From Microbacterium sp. (GTDB taxonomy: Bacteria > Actinomycetota > Actinomycetes > Actinomycetales > Microbacteriaceae): DNA of 64,000 nucleotides. Position numbers and translations under genes: made by a program. The notes beneath the pieces were generated by a model. The model ran no database searches, was not told the origin of the DNA, and worked only from the letters and a program-made list of their open reading frames with translations. This document shows positions 52,702-61,269 of this stretch, piece after piece. Position 1 is the stretch's first letter; each line of letters starts with the position of its first letter. The DNA lies in assembly GCA_019510305.1 (NCBI GenBank), contig JAEKKN010000027.1:1-64000 (forward strand), read 5' to 3'.

Positions 52702-55119
52702 CTACTCCACAGCGATGGCAGCGGATGCCGGAGCGAACCCCTCGGCGGTGACCGTCACCGTCACCTCGTTCGCCGCCGCATCCGCGCGCACGATCGCGAG
52801 CGCGCGGCCGTCACAGGTCGTCACGGAAGGTCCCGCGAAGGTCTCCTCGGTGCGCGCCCGCGCCGATCCGAGGCCCGCGAGCGAACCACCCGACACCGTC
52901 ACCGTCACGAGCCGATCGGCGTCGCACAGCAGCGTGCCGTCGGCATCCGCGATCGTGATCTCCACGTAGCCGAGGCCGTCCGCCGAGATCGACGGCGACT
53001 CGGCTCGCGCCGACAGCACGGGCGCGCCCGCAGTACGCAGGGAGGTCCTGGCCACCTCGGCACCGCCCGCGAAGGCGACCGCGGTGAGCTCTCCCCGGCG
53101 GTACTCCGTCTCGAAGCGCGCGATCAGCGGCCGCGGCTCGCCGACCGCGACCCGGTCGAGCACGACGCCGTCGAGCATCAGTTCGACCTCGTCGGCTTGC
53201 GCGTACACGTCCACCGTGACCGGAGAGCCGTCGGGCACTCCCCACGACCAGCTCGACACGACGTCGTCCCACGACCACGGCGTCTTGGCGACGGGGCGGC
53301 CGTGGTGCTGCGGACGGTGCACGGCGATCGCCGGCTCAGCCCGCAGCCCGTATGCGATCTCGCGGTAGTACGAGGCGGGCAGCCTGAGACCTGTGATGTC
53401 GATGTCACCGCAGTCGGCGAGCAGGTACGGGAAAGGGCCCGCCGTCCCGGTCGGCTCGTAGCCCTCGGCATCCGTGTAGTCGACGCGCCCGATCCCGGCC
53501 TCGCCGATGTAGTCCCAGCCGGTCCAGGTGAAGTCGCCGATGACGTGCGGCAGGCGCTTGACGTCGGCCCACAGCGAGGCGATGCGGGCGGGGAAGGTCT
53601 CGGATCCCACGATCACGCGGTTCGGGAACAGCTGGGCGTCGAGGTCGTACCGGGAATCGGCGTAGTTGAACCCGACGACGTCGAGCACGGCCGCCGACTC
53701 CTCTGTCGAGTCCGTGATCAGCTGCGAGGCGTTCATGAGCGCCATCTGCTCGCCCATGTCGGCCATCATCGTGTTCGGGTCGGCCGCCTGCGCTTCGGCC
53801 ATGGCTTCGGCCATGCGGTCGAGATTCGCGATGATGCCGTTGATGCCGTTCGTCACGAACCTCGTCGGGTCGAGGCGCCGGAACTCCTCGGCGAGGCGAC
53901 GGCTCCACGTGGCGCCGTGCGGGGTGGCCAGCTCGAGGATCTCGTTGCCGATCGAGTACAGCACGACGCTCGGGTGGTTGCGGTCCTTCGCGACGAGCGC
54001 GGCGACGTCACGGCGCCAGCGCTCGTCGAAGCCGATCGAGCTGTCGAACACGGTCTTCGACCGGGTCCACACGTCGGTGAGCTCGTCCATCACGAGCATG
54101 CCGTGCGCGTCGCACGCGTCGAGCAGGGCACGGCTCGCCGGGTTGTGCGCGCTGCGGATCGCGTTGAAGCCCGCGGCCTTGAGAAGGCGGATGCGGCGGT
54201 CCTCGGCATCCGCGATCGACACCGCACCCAGGGGACCGTTGTCGTGGTGGATGCACGCGCCGCGCAGGTCGACCGTCACGCCGTTGACGCGCAGTCCGCG
54301 CACGGTGTCGAGCTGCAGGCGGCGGATGCCGAAGGCAGTGGTCTCCTCATCCGTCACCTCGCCGGCTGCATCCGTCAGCACCGTCCGCACCCGGTAGCGG
54401 TGCGGAGACTCCGGGCCCCACAGGCGCGGCGACGGCACAGCGAGCCGCACGCGGGCGGTGGCGGTCTCACCGGGCAGCACGGTGACAGGAGAGTCTCCGG
54501 ATGCCGCGACCACGTCGTCGTCGTCGGTGATCGTCCAGGCGATCCGACGGGTTGCGGTATGCCGGGTGCCGTTCTCGACGGTGGTCGCGATCTCGACGAT
54601 CGCGCGCTCGGCCTCGATGTCGCTCGAGGTCGCGCTCGTTCCGTCGAGCGCGATGTGCAGGGGGTCGTCGACGATCAGGTGCACGGGTCGGTAGATGCCG
54701 CCTCCGGTGTACCACCGGCTGTCGCGGTGCACGCGGGCCTCGACCGTGATCGTGTTCGTCTCGCCGAAGCGCAGGAACGGGTCGGCGTCGATCACGAAGG
54801 CGGCGTAGCCGTTCGCCTCGTGCCCGGCGAAGTCGCCGTTGATGCAGACCGTGGCGTCGCGGTAGACGCCCTCGAACTCGATGCGCACGGTCTTGTCACG
54901 CCAGTCGTCCGGCACGTCGAAGCTCTTCGCGTACACGAACACGCCGCCCGGGATGTACCCGCTGTGCACTCCCTGCCCGCCGTCGACCGAGCGGGGCAGG
55001 TCTCGCAGTGCGTCGTGCGGCACGTGCACCGCGACCGGAGCGCTGTCGGCGTCCTTCGCCTCGAAGGCGCCGAGCTTCGGACCCGCCGTCCAGCCGTCGG
55101 CGAAAGGCAGGCGGGTCAT
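52702..55119 (-). CDS. GH2 beta-galactosidase/glucuronidase family enzyme
   Basis: A protein of 805 residues. N-terminal jelly-roll sugar-binding domain (VYRDATVCINGDFAGHEANGY), Ig-like domain, a TIM barrel with acid/base Glu393 in YSIGNEIL and nucleophile Glu507 in GSETFP, then two C-terminal beta domains of the DUF4982/Big type. No signal peptide. Family members cleave beta-galactosides, glucuronides or mannosides; the substrate here is open. ATG 55119 overlaps the TetR stop (ATGA), so regulator and enzyme form one operon, divergent from the oligosaccharide ABC operon. Confidence 0.9.
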   Translation of the reverse strand: MTRLPFADGWTAGPKLGAFEAKDADSAPVAVHVPHDALRDLPRSVDGGQGVHSGYIPGGVFVYAKSFDVPDDWRDKTVRIEFEGVYRDATVCINGDFAGHEANGYAAFVIDADPFLRFGETNTITVEARVHRDSRWYTGGGIYRPVHLIVDDPLHIALDGTSATSSDIEAERAIVEIATTVENGTRHTATRRIAWTITDDDDVVAASGDSPVTVLPGETATARVRLAVPSPRLWGPESPHRYRVRTVLTDAAGEVTDEETTAFGIRRLQLDTVRGLRVNGVTVDLRGACIHHDNGPLGAVSIADAEDRRIRLLKAAGFNAIRSAHNPASRALLDACDAHGMLVMDELTDVWTRSKTVFDSSIGFDERWRRDVAALVAKDRNHPSVVLYSIGNEILELATPHGATWSRRLAEEFRRLDPTRFVTNGINGIIANLDRMAEAMAEAQAADPNTMMADMGEQMALMNASQLITDSTEESAAVLDVVGFNYADSRYDLDAQLFPNRVIVGSETFPARIASLWADVKRLPHVIGDFTWTGWDYIGEAGIGRVDYTDAEGYEPTGTAGPFPYLLADCGDIDITGLRLPASYYREIAYGLRAEPAIAVHRPQHHGRPVAKTPWSWDDVVSSWSWGVPDGSPVTVDVYAQADEVELMLDGVVLDRVAVGEPRPLIARFETEYRRGELTAVAFAGGAEVARTSLRTAGAPVLSARAESPSISADGLGYVEITIADADGTLLCDADRLVTVTVSGGSLAGLGSARARTEETFAGPSVTTCDGRALAIVRADAAANEVTVTVTAEGFAPASAAIAVE

Positions 55120-55796
55120 CCGGCGTCCTCGTCGCTGCCCGCGACCGCATCGGAGGGGTCTCCCGGTTCGGTCCAGTCGACGTCTGCGAGCGCATCGATG
55201 CACTCGTGCAGCGCGTCGGCGATGTCGACGATGTCGCGGTCGAGCAGCCACTGCACTTGAAGCCCGTCCCACAGCGCGATGAGCACGATGGCCGCTCGCT
55301 GCGGCGTGACGCCCGGCCGCAGCCGCCCCTGGCTGCCGAGCGTGCTGAACGACTTGAGGAACGCGGCCCTGGTGGTCTCGTAGCGACGAGTGAAGTACGC
55401 GTGAGCGGGGTGGTCCGGGGCGGTGGCCTCGGCGGACAACGTGCAGTACAGCTCGACCACACCGGGAACCGTCGCGTTGTAGGCGGCCAGGGCGACGACT
55501 CCCCGCAGCGCGGCATGGGGGTCGTCCGAGTCGAGCGGCACCATCTCACGGGAGCGATCGTCGCGGCGCGAGAGCACGGCCTCGAGCAGTGCGACCTTGT
55601 TCGGGAAGTGGTGCAGCAGGCCGGCCTCGCTGATGCCGACCCGCTGAGCGACTTCTCGCAGGGATCCGGACCGATAGCCGCCCTCGGCGAACACCTCGAG
55701 AGCGGCGTCGAGGATCGCCTCGCGCCTCTTGCGCGTCTTGGCGTACTCGCCGCGTGCTCGGCGCGGTGCCTTCGTCGTCGTGGTGGTGTTCGTCAT
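55116..55796 (-). CDS. TetR family transcriptional regulator
   Basis: 226 residues from ATG 55796; a further 19 open codons upstream are less likely. Helix-turn-helix at about 37-75 (SGSLREVAQRVGISEAGLLHHFPNKVALLEAV) and a helical ligand domain (GLQVQWLLDRDIVDIADALHECIDAL). It is co-transcribed with GH2 and divergent from the ABC/GH3 operon; the 28-bp palindrome at 55883-55910 is the likely binding site controlling both directions. Confidence 0.9.
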   Translation of the reverse strand: MTNTTTTTKAPRRARGEYAKTRKRREAILDAALEVFAEGGYRSGSLREVAQRVGISEAGLLHHFPNKVALLEAVLSRRDDRSREMVPLDSDDPHAALRGVVALAAYNATVPGVVELYCTLSAEATAPDHPAHAYFTRRYETTRAAFLKSFSTLGSQGRLRPGVTPQRAAIVLIALWDGLQVQWLLDRDIVDIADALHECIDALADVDWTEPGDPSDAVAGSDEDAG

Positions 55797-55882
55797 CGCT
55801 GTCACCGTATCCCAGTTCTCCGCCTCGTCGCGGTTCTCCTCTGGCCCCCTCAATGACCGTTCTATAACGAATTCCGAGTAAG

Positions 55883-55910
55883 CGCTAGGTTTTCTTCCAA
55901 AAACCTAGCG
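55883..55910. promoter_or_regulatory. 28-bp perfect palindromic operator
   Basis: CGCTAGGTTTT (55883-55893), a CTTCCA spacer and AAAACCTAGCG (55900-55910) form perfect 11-base arms in the 189-base gap between TetR-GH2 and the ABC operon. It is unusually long and exact for a TetR site. It could also be read as a hairpin, but the position favours an operator. Confidence 0.8.
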
Positions 55911-55985
55911 GACACTCGTTTTTGCTGCTAGCTTCGCTCGACAGAGGCGATCCGCAGGGGTATCGCCCACCCGATGAAGGGACCA

Positions 55986-57515
55986 ATGATGTTCCGCTGG
56001 AAGGCCACAGCAGCCACCCTCGCCATCGCCGCTCTCGCTCTCACCGGTTGCTCAGGCGCAACCGACGGCGGCGGCACCGGAGAAGGAAGTGGCGGCACTC
56101 TCACTCTGGGTGCGATCACGCCCCCCACCACGTTCGACCCCGCGGGCTCCGAATGGGGCAACCGCGCACCGTACTACCAGGCCGTGTTCGACACGCTGCT
56201 CCTCGCCACCCCCGAGGGCACGATCGAACCCTGGCTCGCCACCGACTGGTCGTACAACGACGACAACACGGTGCTCACCCTCACCCTCCGCGACGACGTC
56301 ACGTTCTCGGACGACTCGAAGCTCACAGCCCAGGTCGTCGTGGACAACTTGAATCGCTTCAAATCCGGCACCTCTCCCGACGCGAACTACTTCGCCGACG
56401 TCGCCAGCTTCGAGGCCCCTGACGACGCCACCGTCGTGATCACCCTGAACGCCCCCAACCCGGCGCTGCTGAACTACCTCACCCGCGACCCGGGGCTCGT
56501 CGGCAGCGGAGAGTCGCTCGACAACGACGATCTCGCCACCAACCCGATCGGCTCGGGCCCCTACGTGCTCGACACCGCGGCGACCGTCACGGGCACGAGC
56601 TACACCTACACGAAGAACCCGGACTACTGGAACCCGGACGTGCAGCACTACGACAAGCTCGTGATCAACGTGCTCGCCGATGCCACGGCATCGCTCAACG
56701 CCATCAAGGCAGGCGAGGCCAACGGCGTCAAGCTCGCCAGCAACGACAACCTCGCCGAGGTGGAAGGCGCCGGCTGGACCGTGAACGCCAACGAGCTCGA
56801 CTTCCAGGGACTGCTGCTGCTCGACCGCGCGGGAACCATGAACCCGGCGCTCGCGGATGTGCGCGTCCGTCAGGCGCTCAACTACGCGTTCGACCGCGAC
56901 GGGCTGCTGCAGGCGCTGCAGGCCGGCAACGGCACGGTGACCACACAGGTGTTCCCGAAGTCGTCCGCGGCGTACGACCCCGAGCTCGACGACTACTACA
57001 CCTACGACCCGAAGAAGGCGAAGGAGCTGCTGGCCGAAGCAGGCTACGCCGACGGACTCACGCTGTCGATGCCGTCGTCCACGCTTCTGGGCGCCAGCAC
57101 GTACACGCTCATCGAGCAGCAGTTGAACGACGTCGGCATCAAGGTCGAGTACACCGACCCCGGCAACAACTTCATCGCCGATCTGCTGGCCCCGAAGTAC
57201 GCCGCGTCGTTCATGGCTCTCGAGCAGAACCCCGACTGGCAGCTGATCCAGTTCATGATCGCCCCGACCGCGATCTTCAACCCGTTCGGATACGACGACC
57301 CGAAGGTCGACGAGTACATCTCGCAGATCCAGTTCGGCGACGAGAAGACGCAGGAGTCCGTCGCCAAGGAACTCAACAAGTACATCGTCGAGCAGGCGTG
57401 GTTCGCCCCGTTCTATCGAGTGCAGGGCAGCTTCGCGACCGACGCGAACACGACCGTCGAGATGCTCCCGACGAACGCCTATCCCGCGATCTACGACTTC
57501 ACGCCGAAGTCCTGA
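55986..57515 (+). CDS. Oligosaccharide/oligopeptide-type ABC binding lipoprotein (SBP_bac_5)
   Basis: About 509 residues with a lipoprotein signal peptide (LTGC, Cys22) and the DppA/OppA-type fold (SYNDDNTVLTLTLRDDVTFSDDSKLTA, ANPIGSGPYVL-like NPIGSGPYVL, NYAFDRDGLLQALQAGNG). ATG 55986 or 55989 is chosen because GAAGG precedes it; ATG 55974 is an alternative. Several DppA-type systems in plant-associated bacteria carry oligosaccharides. With GH3 and GH2 as neighbours, an oligosaccharide or glycoside ligand is more likely than a peptide. A strong hairpin follows. Confidence 0.88.
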   Translation: MMFRWKATAATLAIAALALTGCSGATDGGGTGEGSGGTLTLGAITPPTTFDPAGSEWGNRAPYYQAVFDTLLLATPEGTIEPWLATDWSYNDDNTVLTLTLRDDVTFSDDSKLTAQVVVDNLNRFKSGTSPDANYFADVASFEAPDDATVVITLNAPNPALLNYLTRDPGLVGSGESLDNDDLATNPIGSGPYVLDTAATVTGTSYTYTKNPDYWNPDVQHYDKLVINVLADATASLNAIKAGEANGVKLASNDNLAEVEGAGWTVNANELDFQGLLLLDRAGTMNPALADVRVRQALNYAFDRDGLLQALQAGNGTVTTQVFPKSSAAYDPELDDYYTYDPKKAKELLAEAGYADGLTLSMPSSTLLGASTYTLIEQQLNDVGIKVEYTDPGNNFIADLLAPKYAASFMALEQNPDWQLIQFMIAPTAIFNPFGYDDPKVDEYISQIQFGDEKTQESVAKELNKYIVEQAWFAPFYRVQGSFATDANTTVEMLPTNAYPAIYDFTPKS

Positions 57516-57524
57516 CCCGGTCCC

Positions 57525-57555
57525 TCCGGCCCGCCCGTCTCGCGGGCGGGCCGGA
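57525..57555 (+). terminator. Strong hairpin between binding protein and permease genes
   Basis: A perfect 13-base-pair stem (57525-57537 with 57543-57555) with a 5-base TCTCG loop starts 9 bases after the binding-protein stop and ends 32 bases before the permease start. No U-tract follows. It likely raises binding-protein yield by partial termination or mRNA protection. Confidence 0.75.
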
Positions 57556-57587
57556 TCCCGAATTCCTCTGAGACACAGGAGCGCAGC

Positions 57588-58529
57588 ATGCTCATGTTCA
57601 TCGTGCGCCGGGTACTCGCCGGCGTCGTCCTGCTCGCCGTCATATCCATCGTGACGTTCGGGCTCCTCTTCCTCGACAGCGCGAACATCGCGCGTCGCAT
57701 CCTCGGCCAGAACGCCACCGACGAACTCGTCGCCCAGAAGTCGGCGGAGCTGGGACTCGATCGTCCCCTCGCCGTGCAGTACTGGGACTGGCTCACCTCC
57801 GCCCTCACCGGCGACCTCGGGCGCTCATGGTTCAACGGCCAGCTCGTCTCGGTGAGCCTGTCGGGCCGCCTCAGCGTCAGCCTCTCGCTCGTGATCGGCG
57901 CCACCCTCATCTCGGCCGTCCTCGCGATCGTGCTGGGCGTGCTCGCTGCCCGCCGCGGCGGCTGGGTCGACGCGCTGGTGCAGTTCATCTCGGTGATCGG
58001 CTTCGCGATCCCCGGCTTCCTCATCGCGCTGTACCTCGTGCTGCTCTTCGCGATCAACCTGCACTGGTTCAAGGCCACCGGCTACATCCCGATCACCGAC
58101 TCGTTCGGCGGCTGGGTCACCTCGGTGACGCTGCCGATCGTCGCGTTGTCGATCGGGGCGATCGCGGCGGTCGCGCAACAGGTGCGCGGCTCGGTGATCG
58201 ACGCGATGTCCCGCGACTACGTGCGCACCCTCCGCGCCCGCGGCCTCTCCTCCGGCAGCGTCGTGTACAAGCACGTGCTGCGCAACGCCGGCGGCCCCGC
58301 CCTGGCCGTGCTCGCCGTGCAGTTCATCGGACTGCTCGGCGGCGCCGTCATCGTGGAGCAGGTGTTCGCCCTGCCCGGCATGGGTCAGCTCACGGTCACC
58401 GCTACCACCCAGGGCGACATCCCCGTGGTGATGGGCGTCGTGATCGCGTTCGCCCTGATCGTGCTCATCGTGAACCTCGTCATCGACCTCGCGCAGGCCG
58501 CTCTCAACCCGAAGGTGCGACTCTCATGA
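57588..58529 (+). CDS. DppB-type ABC permease
   Basis: 313 residues with six membrane helices. The DppB hallmark is visible: an N-terminal helix, then a periplasmic stretch with LGLDRPLAVQYWDWL, and the EAA-like loop YVRTLRARGLSSGSVVYKHVLRNA. ACAGGAG precedes ATG 57588. The stop overlaps the next gene by ATGA. Confidence 0.92.
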   Translation: MLMFIVRRVLAGVVLLAVISIVTFGLLFLDSANIARRILGQNATDELVAQKSAELGLDRPLAVQYWDWLTSALTGDLGRSWFNGQLVSVSLSGRLSVSLSLVIGATLISAVLAIVLGVLAARRGGWVDALVQFISVIGFAIPGFLIALYLVLLFAINLHWFKATGYIPITDSFGGWVTSVTLPIVALSIGAIAAVAQQVRGSVIDAMSRDYVRTLRARGLSSGSVVYKHVLRNAGGPALAVLAVQFIGLLGGAVIVEQVFALPGMGQLTVTATTQGDIPVVMGVVIAFALIVLIVNLVIDLAQAALNPKVRLS

Positions 58530-60421
58530 CCGCCATCGAAGTACCCACGGCAGTGCCGACGCCGGCGATGAAGACCTCGCTCATGCGCCGCCTCGTCCGC
58601 CGCCCCGTCTCGCTCGCCTCGCTGATCTTCCTCGTGCTGGTCATCGTGGTGGCCGTCATCGGGCGCTGGATCGCCCCGTTCGATCCCAACGTCGCCTCGC
58701 TCAAGCTCGTCCTGGCGACCCCCAGCGCAGCTCACCCGCTCGGCGCCGACAGCGCGGGCCGCGACGTGCTGTCGCGGCTGCTCGCCGCCACGCAGATCAC
58801 CTTGGCGGCCGCCCTCGTCGCGGTGGTCACCGCCCTCGTGATCGGCGTGATCTCGGGTCTGATCGCGGGCTACTACCGCGGATGGTTCGACTCGGTCGCG
58901 TCCTGGATCACCTCATTGGTGATGGCTCTGCCCGGCATGGTCGTGCTGCTCGCGGCGCGCACCGTGCTCGGCCCGAGCGTGTGGCTCGCGATGTTCATCT
59001 TCGGCATCCTGCTCGCACCCGCCTATTACCGGCTGGTCTACGCAGCGGTCACCGGGGTGCGCGGCGAACTCTACGTCGACGCCGCCCGCGTCTCCGGCCT
59101 CTCCGACCTGCGCATCATCGGCCGCCACATCCTCTCGGTGGTCCGCGCGCCGATCATCATCCAGTCGGCCATCATCACCGGCATCGCGATCGCGATCCAG
59201 TCGGGACTCGAATTCCTCGGCCTCGGCGACATGAGCGTCCCCACCTGGGGCGGCATGCTGAACGACGGCTTCGCGAACATCTACAAGCAGCCCCTGCTGA
59301 TGGTGTGGCCGTCGCTCGCGATCGCCCTCACCGCGATCGCTCTCACGCTGCTCGCCAACGGCATGCGCGACGTGCTCGAGCGCACCACGGTCGTGCGGCG
59401 CCGTCGCCGTCGTGCCGTGACCACGGCGACCGGCTCGATCGCCGCCGTGACGACGTCGCTCAGCCTCTCGGGCGGAGATCTCGACGCCCTCGAGGACTCG
59501 ACGGAGCTGCCGGTGATCGGCGACACCATCGTGCACCCCGACGACGATCGCACCCGCGCGCTCGACGCCGCGCCGATCCTCACGATCTCCGACCTGCGGG
59601 TCGGGTACCAGCAGACGCAGGGCGAGGACATCGAAGTCGTCCACGGCGTCTCGCTGCAGATCCGCAAGGGCGAGGTGCACGGTCTGATCGGCGAATCGGG
59701 CTCGGGCAAGACCCAGACCGCGTTCGCGGTGCTGGGACTGCTTCCCCGCGGCGGGCAGGTCACCGCCGGCTCGATCGACTTCGAGGGCACGCAGCTGGCG
59801 GATGCCTCGGAGCGGGCCTACGCCGGCATCCGCGGAAAGCGCATCGGCTACATCCCGCAGGAGCCGATGAGCAACCTCGACCCCTCGTTCACGATCGGAT
59901 ACCAGCTGGTCGAGCCCCTGCGCGCACACCTGGGCCTGTCGAAGAAGGAGGCGACCGAGAAGGCGCTCGCGCTGCTCGACCGCGTCGGCATCCCGAACCC
60001 GAGGCGCACGTTCGAGGCGTACCCGTTCGAAGTCTCGGGCGGCATGGCGCAGCGCGTGCTGATCGCCGGCGCCGTGTCGACCGACCCCGACCTCATCATC
60101 GCCGACGAGCCCACCACGGCCCTCGACGTGACGGTGCAGGCCGAGGTGCTCGACCTCCTGCGCGACCTGCAGAGCGAACGCCAGATGGCGATGCTGCTGG
60201 TCACGCACAACTTCGGCGTCGTCGCCGATCTGTGCGATCGTGTGACCGTCATGCAGCAGGGCCTGTTCATCGAGCAGGGGCCCGTCCGCACGATCCTGCG
60301 CACCCCCTCGCACGCCTACACGCAGTCGCTGCTGGACGCGATCCTCGACGAGGGTCCGGCCCGCGGCCCGCTCATCACCGCGGGAGCCACCGCGGTGACC
60401 GCCGAAGGAGGCCGGTCATGA
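58526..60421 (+). CDS. Fused DppC permease-DppD ATPase
   Basis: 631 residues. Residues 1-290 are a DppC-type permease (LGADSAGRDVLSRLL, EAA loop YVDAARVSGLSDLRIIGRHIL). A basic, Thr/Ser-rich linker follows (about 290-345). Residues 350-631 are an ABC ATPase with Walker A GESGSGKT, signature VSGGMAQRV, Walker B LIIADEPTTALD and the His loop LLVTHNF. Such fusions are known in Actinobacteria. It supplies one permease and one ATPase half; the other ATPase is the next gene, overlapping by ATGA. Confidence 0.92.
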   Translation: MTAIEVPTAVPTPAMKTSLMRRLVRRPVSLASLIFLVLVIVVAVIGRWIAPFDPNVASLKLVLATPSAAHPLGADSAGRDVLSRLLAATQITLAAALVAVVTALVIGVISGLIAGYYRGWFDSVASWITSLVMALPGMVVLLAARTVLGPSVWLAMFIFGILLAPAYYRLVYAAVTGVRGELYVDAARVSGLSDLRIIGRHILSVVRAPIIIQSAIITGIAIAIQSGLEFLGLGDMSVPTWGGMLNDGFANIYKQPLLMVWPSLAIALTAIALTLLANGMRDVLERTTVVRRRRRRAVTTATGSIAAVTTSLSLSGGDLDALEDSTELPVIGDTIVHPDDDRTRALDAAPILTISDLRVGYQQTQGEDIEVVHGVSLQIRKGEVHGLIGESGSGKTQTAFAVLGLLPRGGQVTAGSIDFEGTQLADASERAYAGIRGKRIGYIPQEPMSNLDPSFTIGYQLVEPLRAHLGLSKKEATEKALALLDRVGIPNPRRTFEAYPFEVSGGMAQRVLIAGAVSTDPDLIIADEPTTALDVTVQAEVLDLLRDLQSERQMAMLLVTHNFGVVADLCDRVTVMQQGLFIEQGPVRTILRTPSHAYTQSLLDAILDEGPARGPLITAGATAVTAEGGRS

Positions 60422-61269
60422 CCAATCTGCTGGAGGTCGCCGACCTCGACGTCACCTATCCGGGCAAGGGGTTCCGCGCGCAGTCGTTCCACGCGCTCAA
60501 GGGCGTCTCGCTCGACATCCGTCCCGGCGAGACCGTGGGCCTGGTCGGCGAGTCCGGCTCGGGCAAGACGACGCTGGGCCGAGCCGTGCTGGGTCTGGCT
60601 CCCGTGACGGGCGGCTCGGTGAAGTACGACGGCCGCGAGATCGGGCACCTGAACCGCCGCGAGCGCCGCAGCCTCGCGAGCGAGATCCAGGTCGTGTTCC
60701 AGGACCCGTACTCCTCGCTGAACCCCTCGATGACGATCGCGCAGATCCTCGCCGAGCCCCTCACCGCGCGCGGCGTCGCCGCGAAAGAGGCCTTCGCGCG
60801 GGTCACCGACCTGCTCGACCGGGTGGGCCTGCCGGCGGATGCTGCCCGCCGGCTGCCCCGCGAGTTCTCGGGCGGGCAGCGCCAGCGCGTGGCGATCGCC
60901 CGCGCGCTGGCGCTGGATCCCAAGCTCATCGTGTGCGATGAGCCGGTGTCGGCCCTCGACCTGTCGACGCAGGCGCGTGTCCTCGACCTCTTCATCGAGA
61001 TCCAGGAGCGCACCGGTGTCGCCTATCTCTTCATCTCGCACGACCTCGCGGTCGTCCGCCACATCAGCCACCGCGTGGCCGTGATGTTCCGGGGCGAGCT
61101 CGTCGAGACCGGCGACGGCGACCAGGTCACGGCACGCCCGCAGCATCCGTACACCCAGCGGCTGTTCCTCGCCGCTCCCGTACCCGATCCCGACGCGCAG
61201 CAGAAGCGCCGCGCCGACCGCCGTGCGCTCATCGACGCGCAGAAGGCCTCAGAAGGAGCCGCAGCATGA
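60418..61269 (+). CDS. DppF-type ABC ATPase
   Basis: 283 residues. Walker A GESGSGKT, Q loop VVFQDPYSSLNPSMTI, signature FSGGQRQRVAIARAL, Walker B LIVCDEPVSALD and His loop LFISHDLAVV are intact. The C-terminal HPYTQRLFLAAPVPDP is the usual oligopeptide-type tail. It energises the importer together with the fused ATPase domain. GGAGG lies seven bases upstream of ATG 60418. It overlaps both neighbours. Confidence 0.93.
   Translation: MTNLLEVADLDVTYPGKGFRAQSFHALKGVSLDIRPGETVGLVGESGSGKTTLGRAVLGLAPVTGGSVKYDGREIGHLNRRERRSLASEIQVVFQDPYSSLNPSMTIAQILAEPLTARGVAAKEAFARVTDLLDRVGLPADAARRLPREFSGGQRQRVAIARALALDPKLIVCDEPVSALDLSTQARVLDLFIEIQERTGVAYLFISHDLAVVRHISHRVAVMFRGELVETGDGDQVTARPQHPYTQRLFLAAPVPDPDAQQKRRADRRALIDAQKASEGAAA

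Noticed and set aside
55986..61269. True dipeptide transporter
   Set aside because: The fold is Dpp/Opp-type, but co-operonic GH3 and divergent GH2 make an oligosaccharide or glycoside cargo more likely; peptide transport cannot be excluded.
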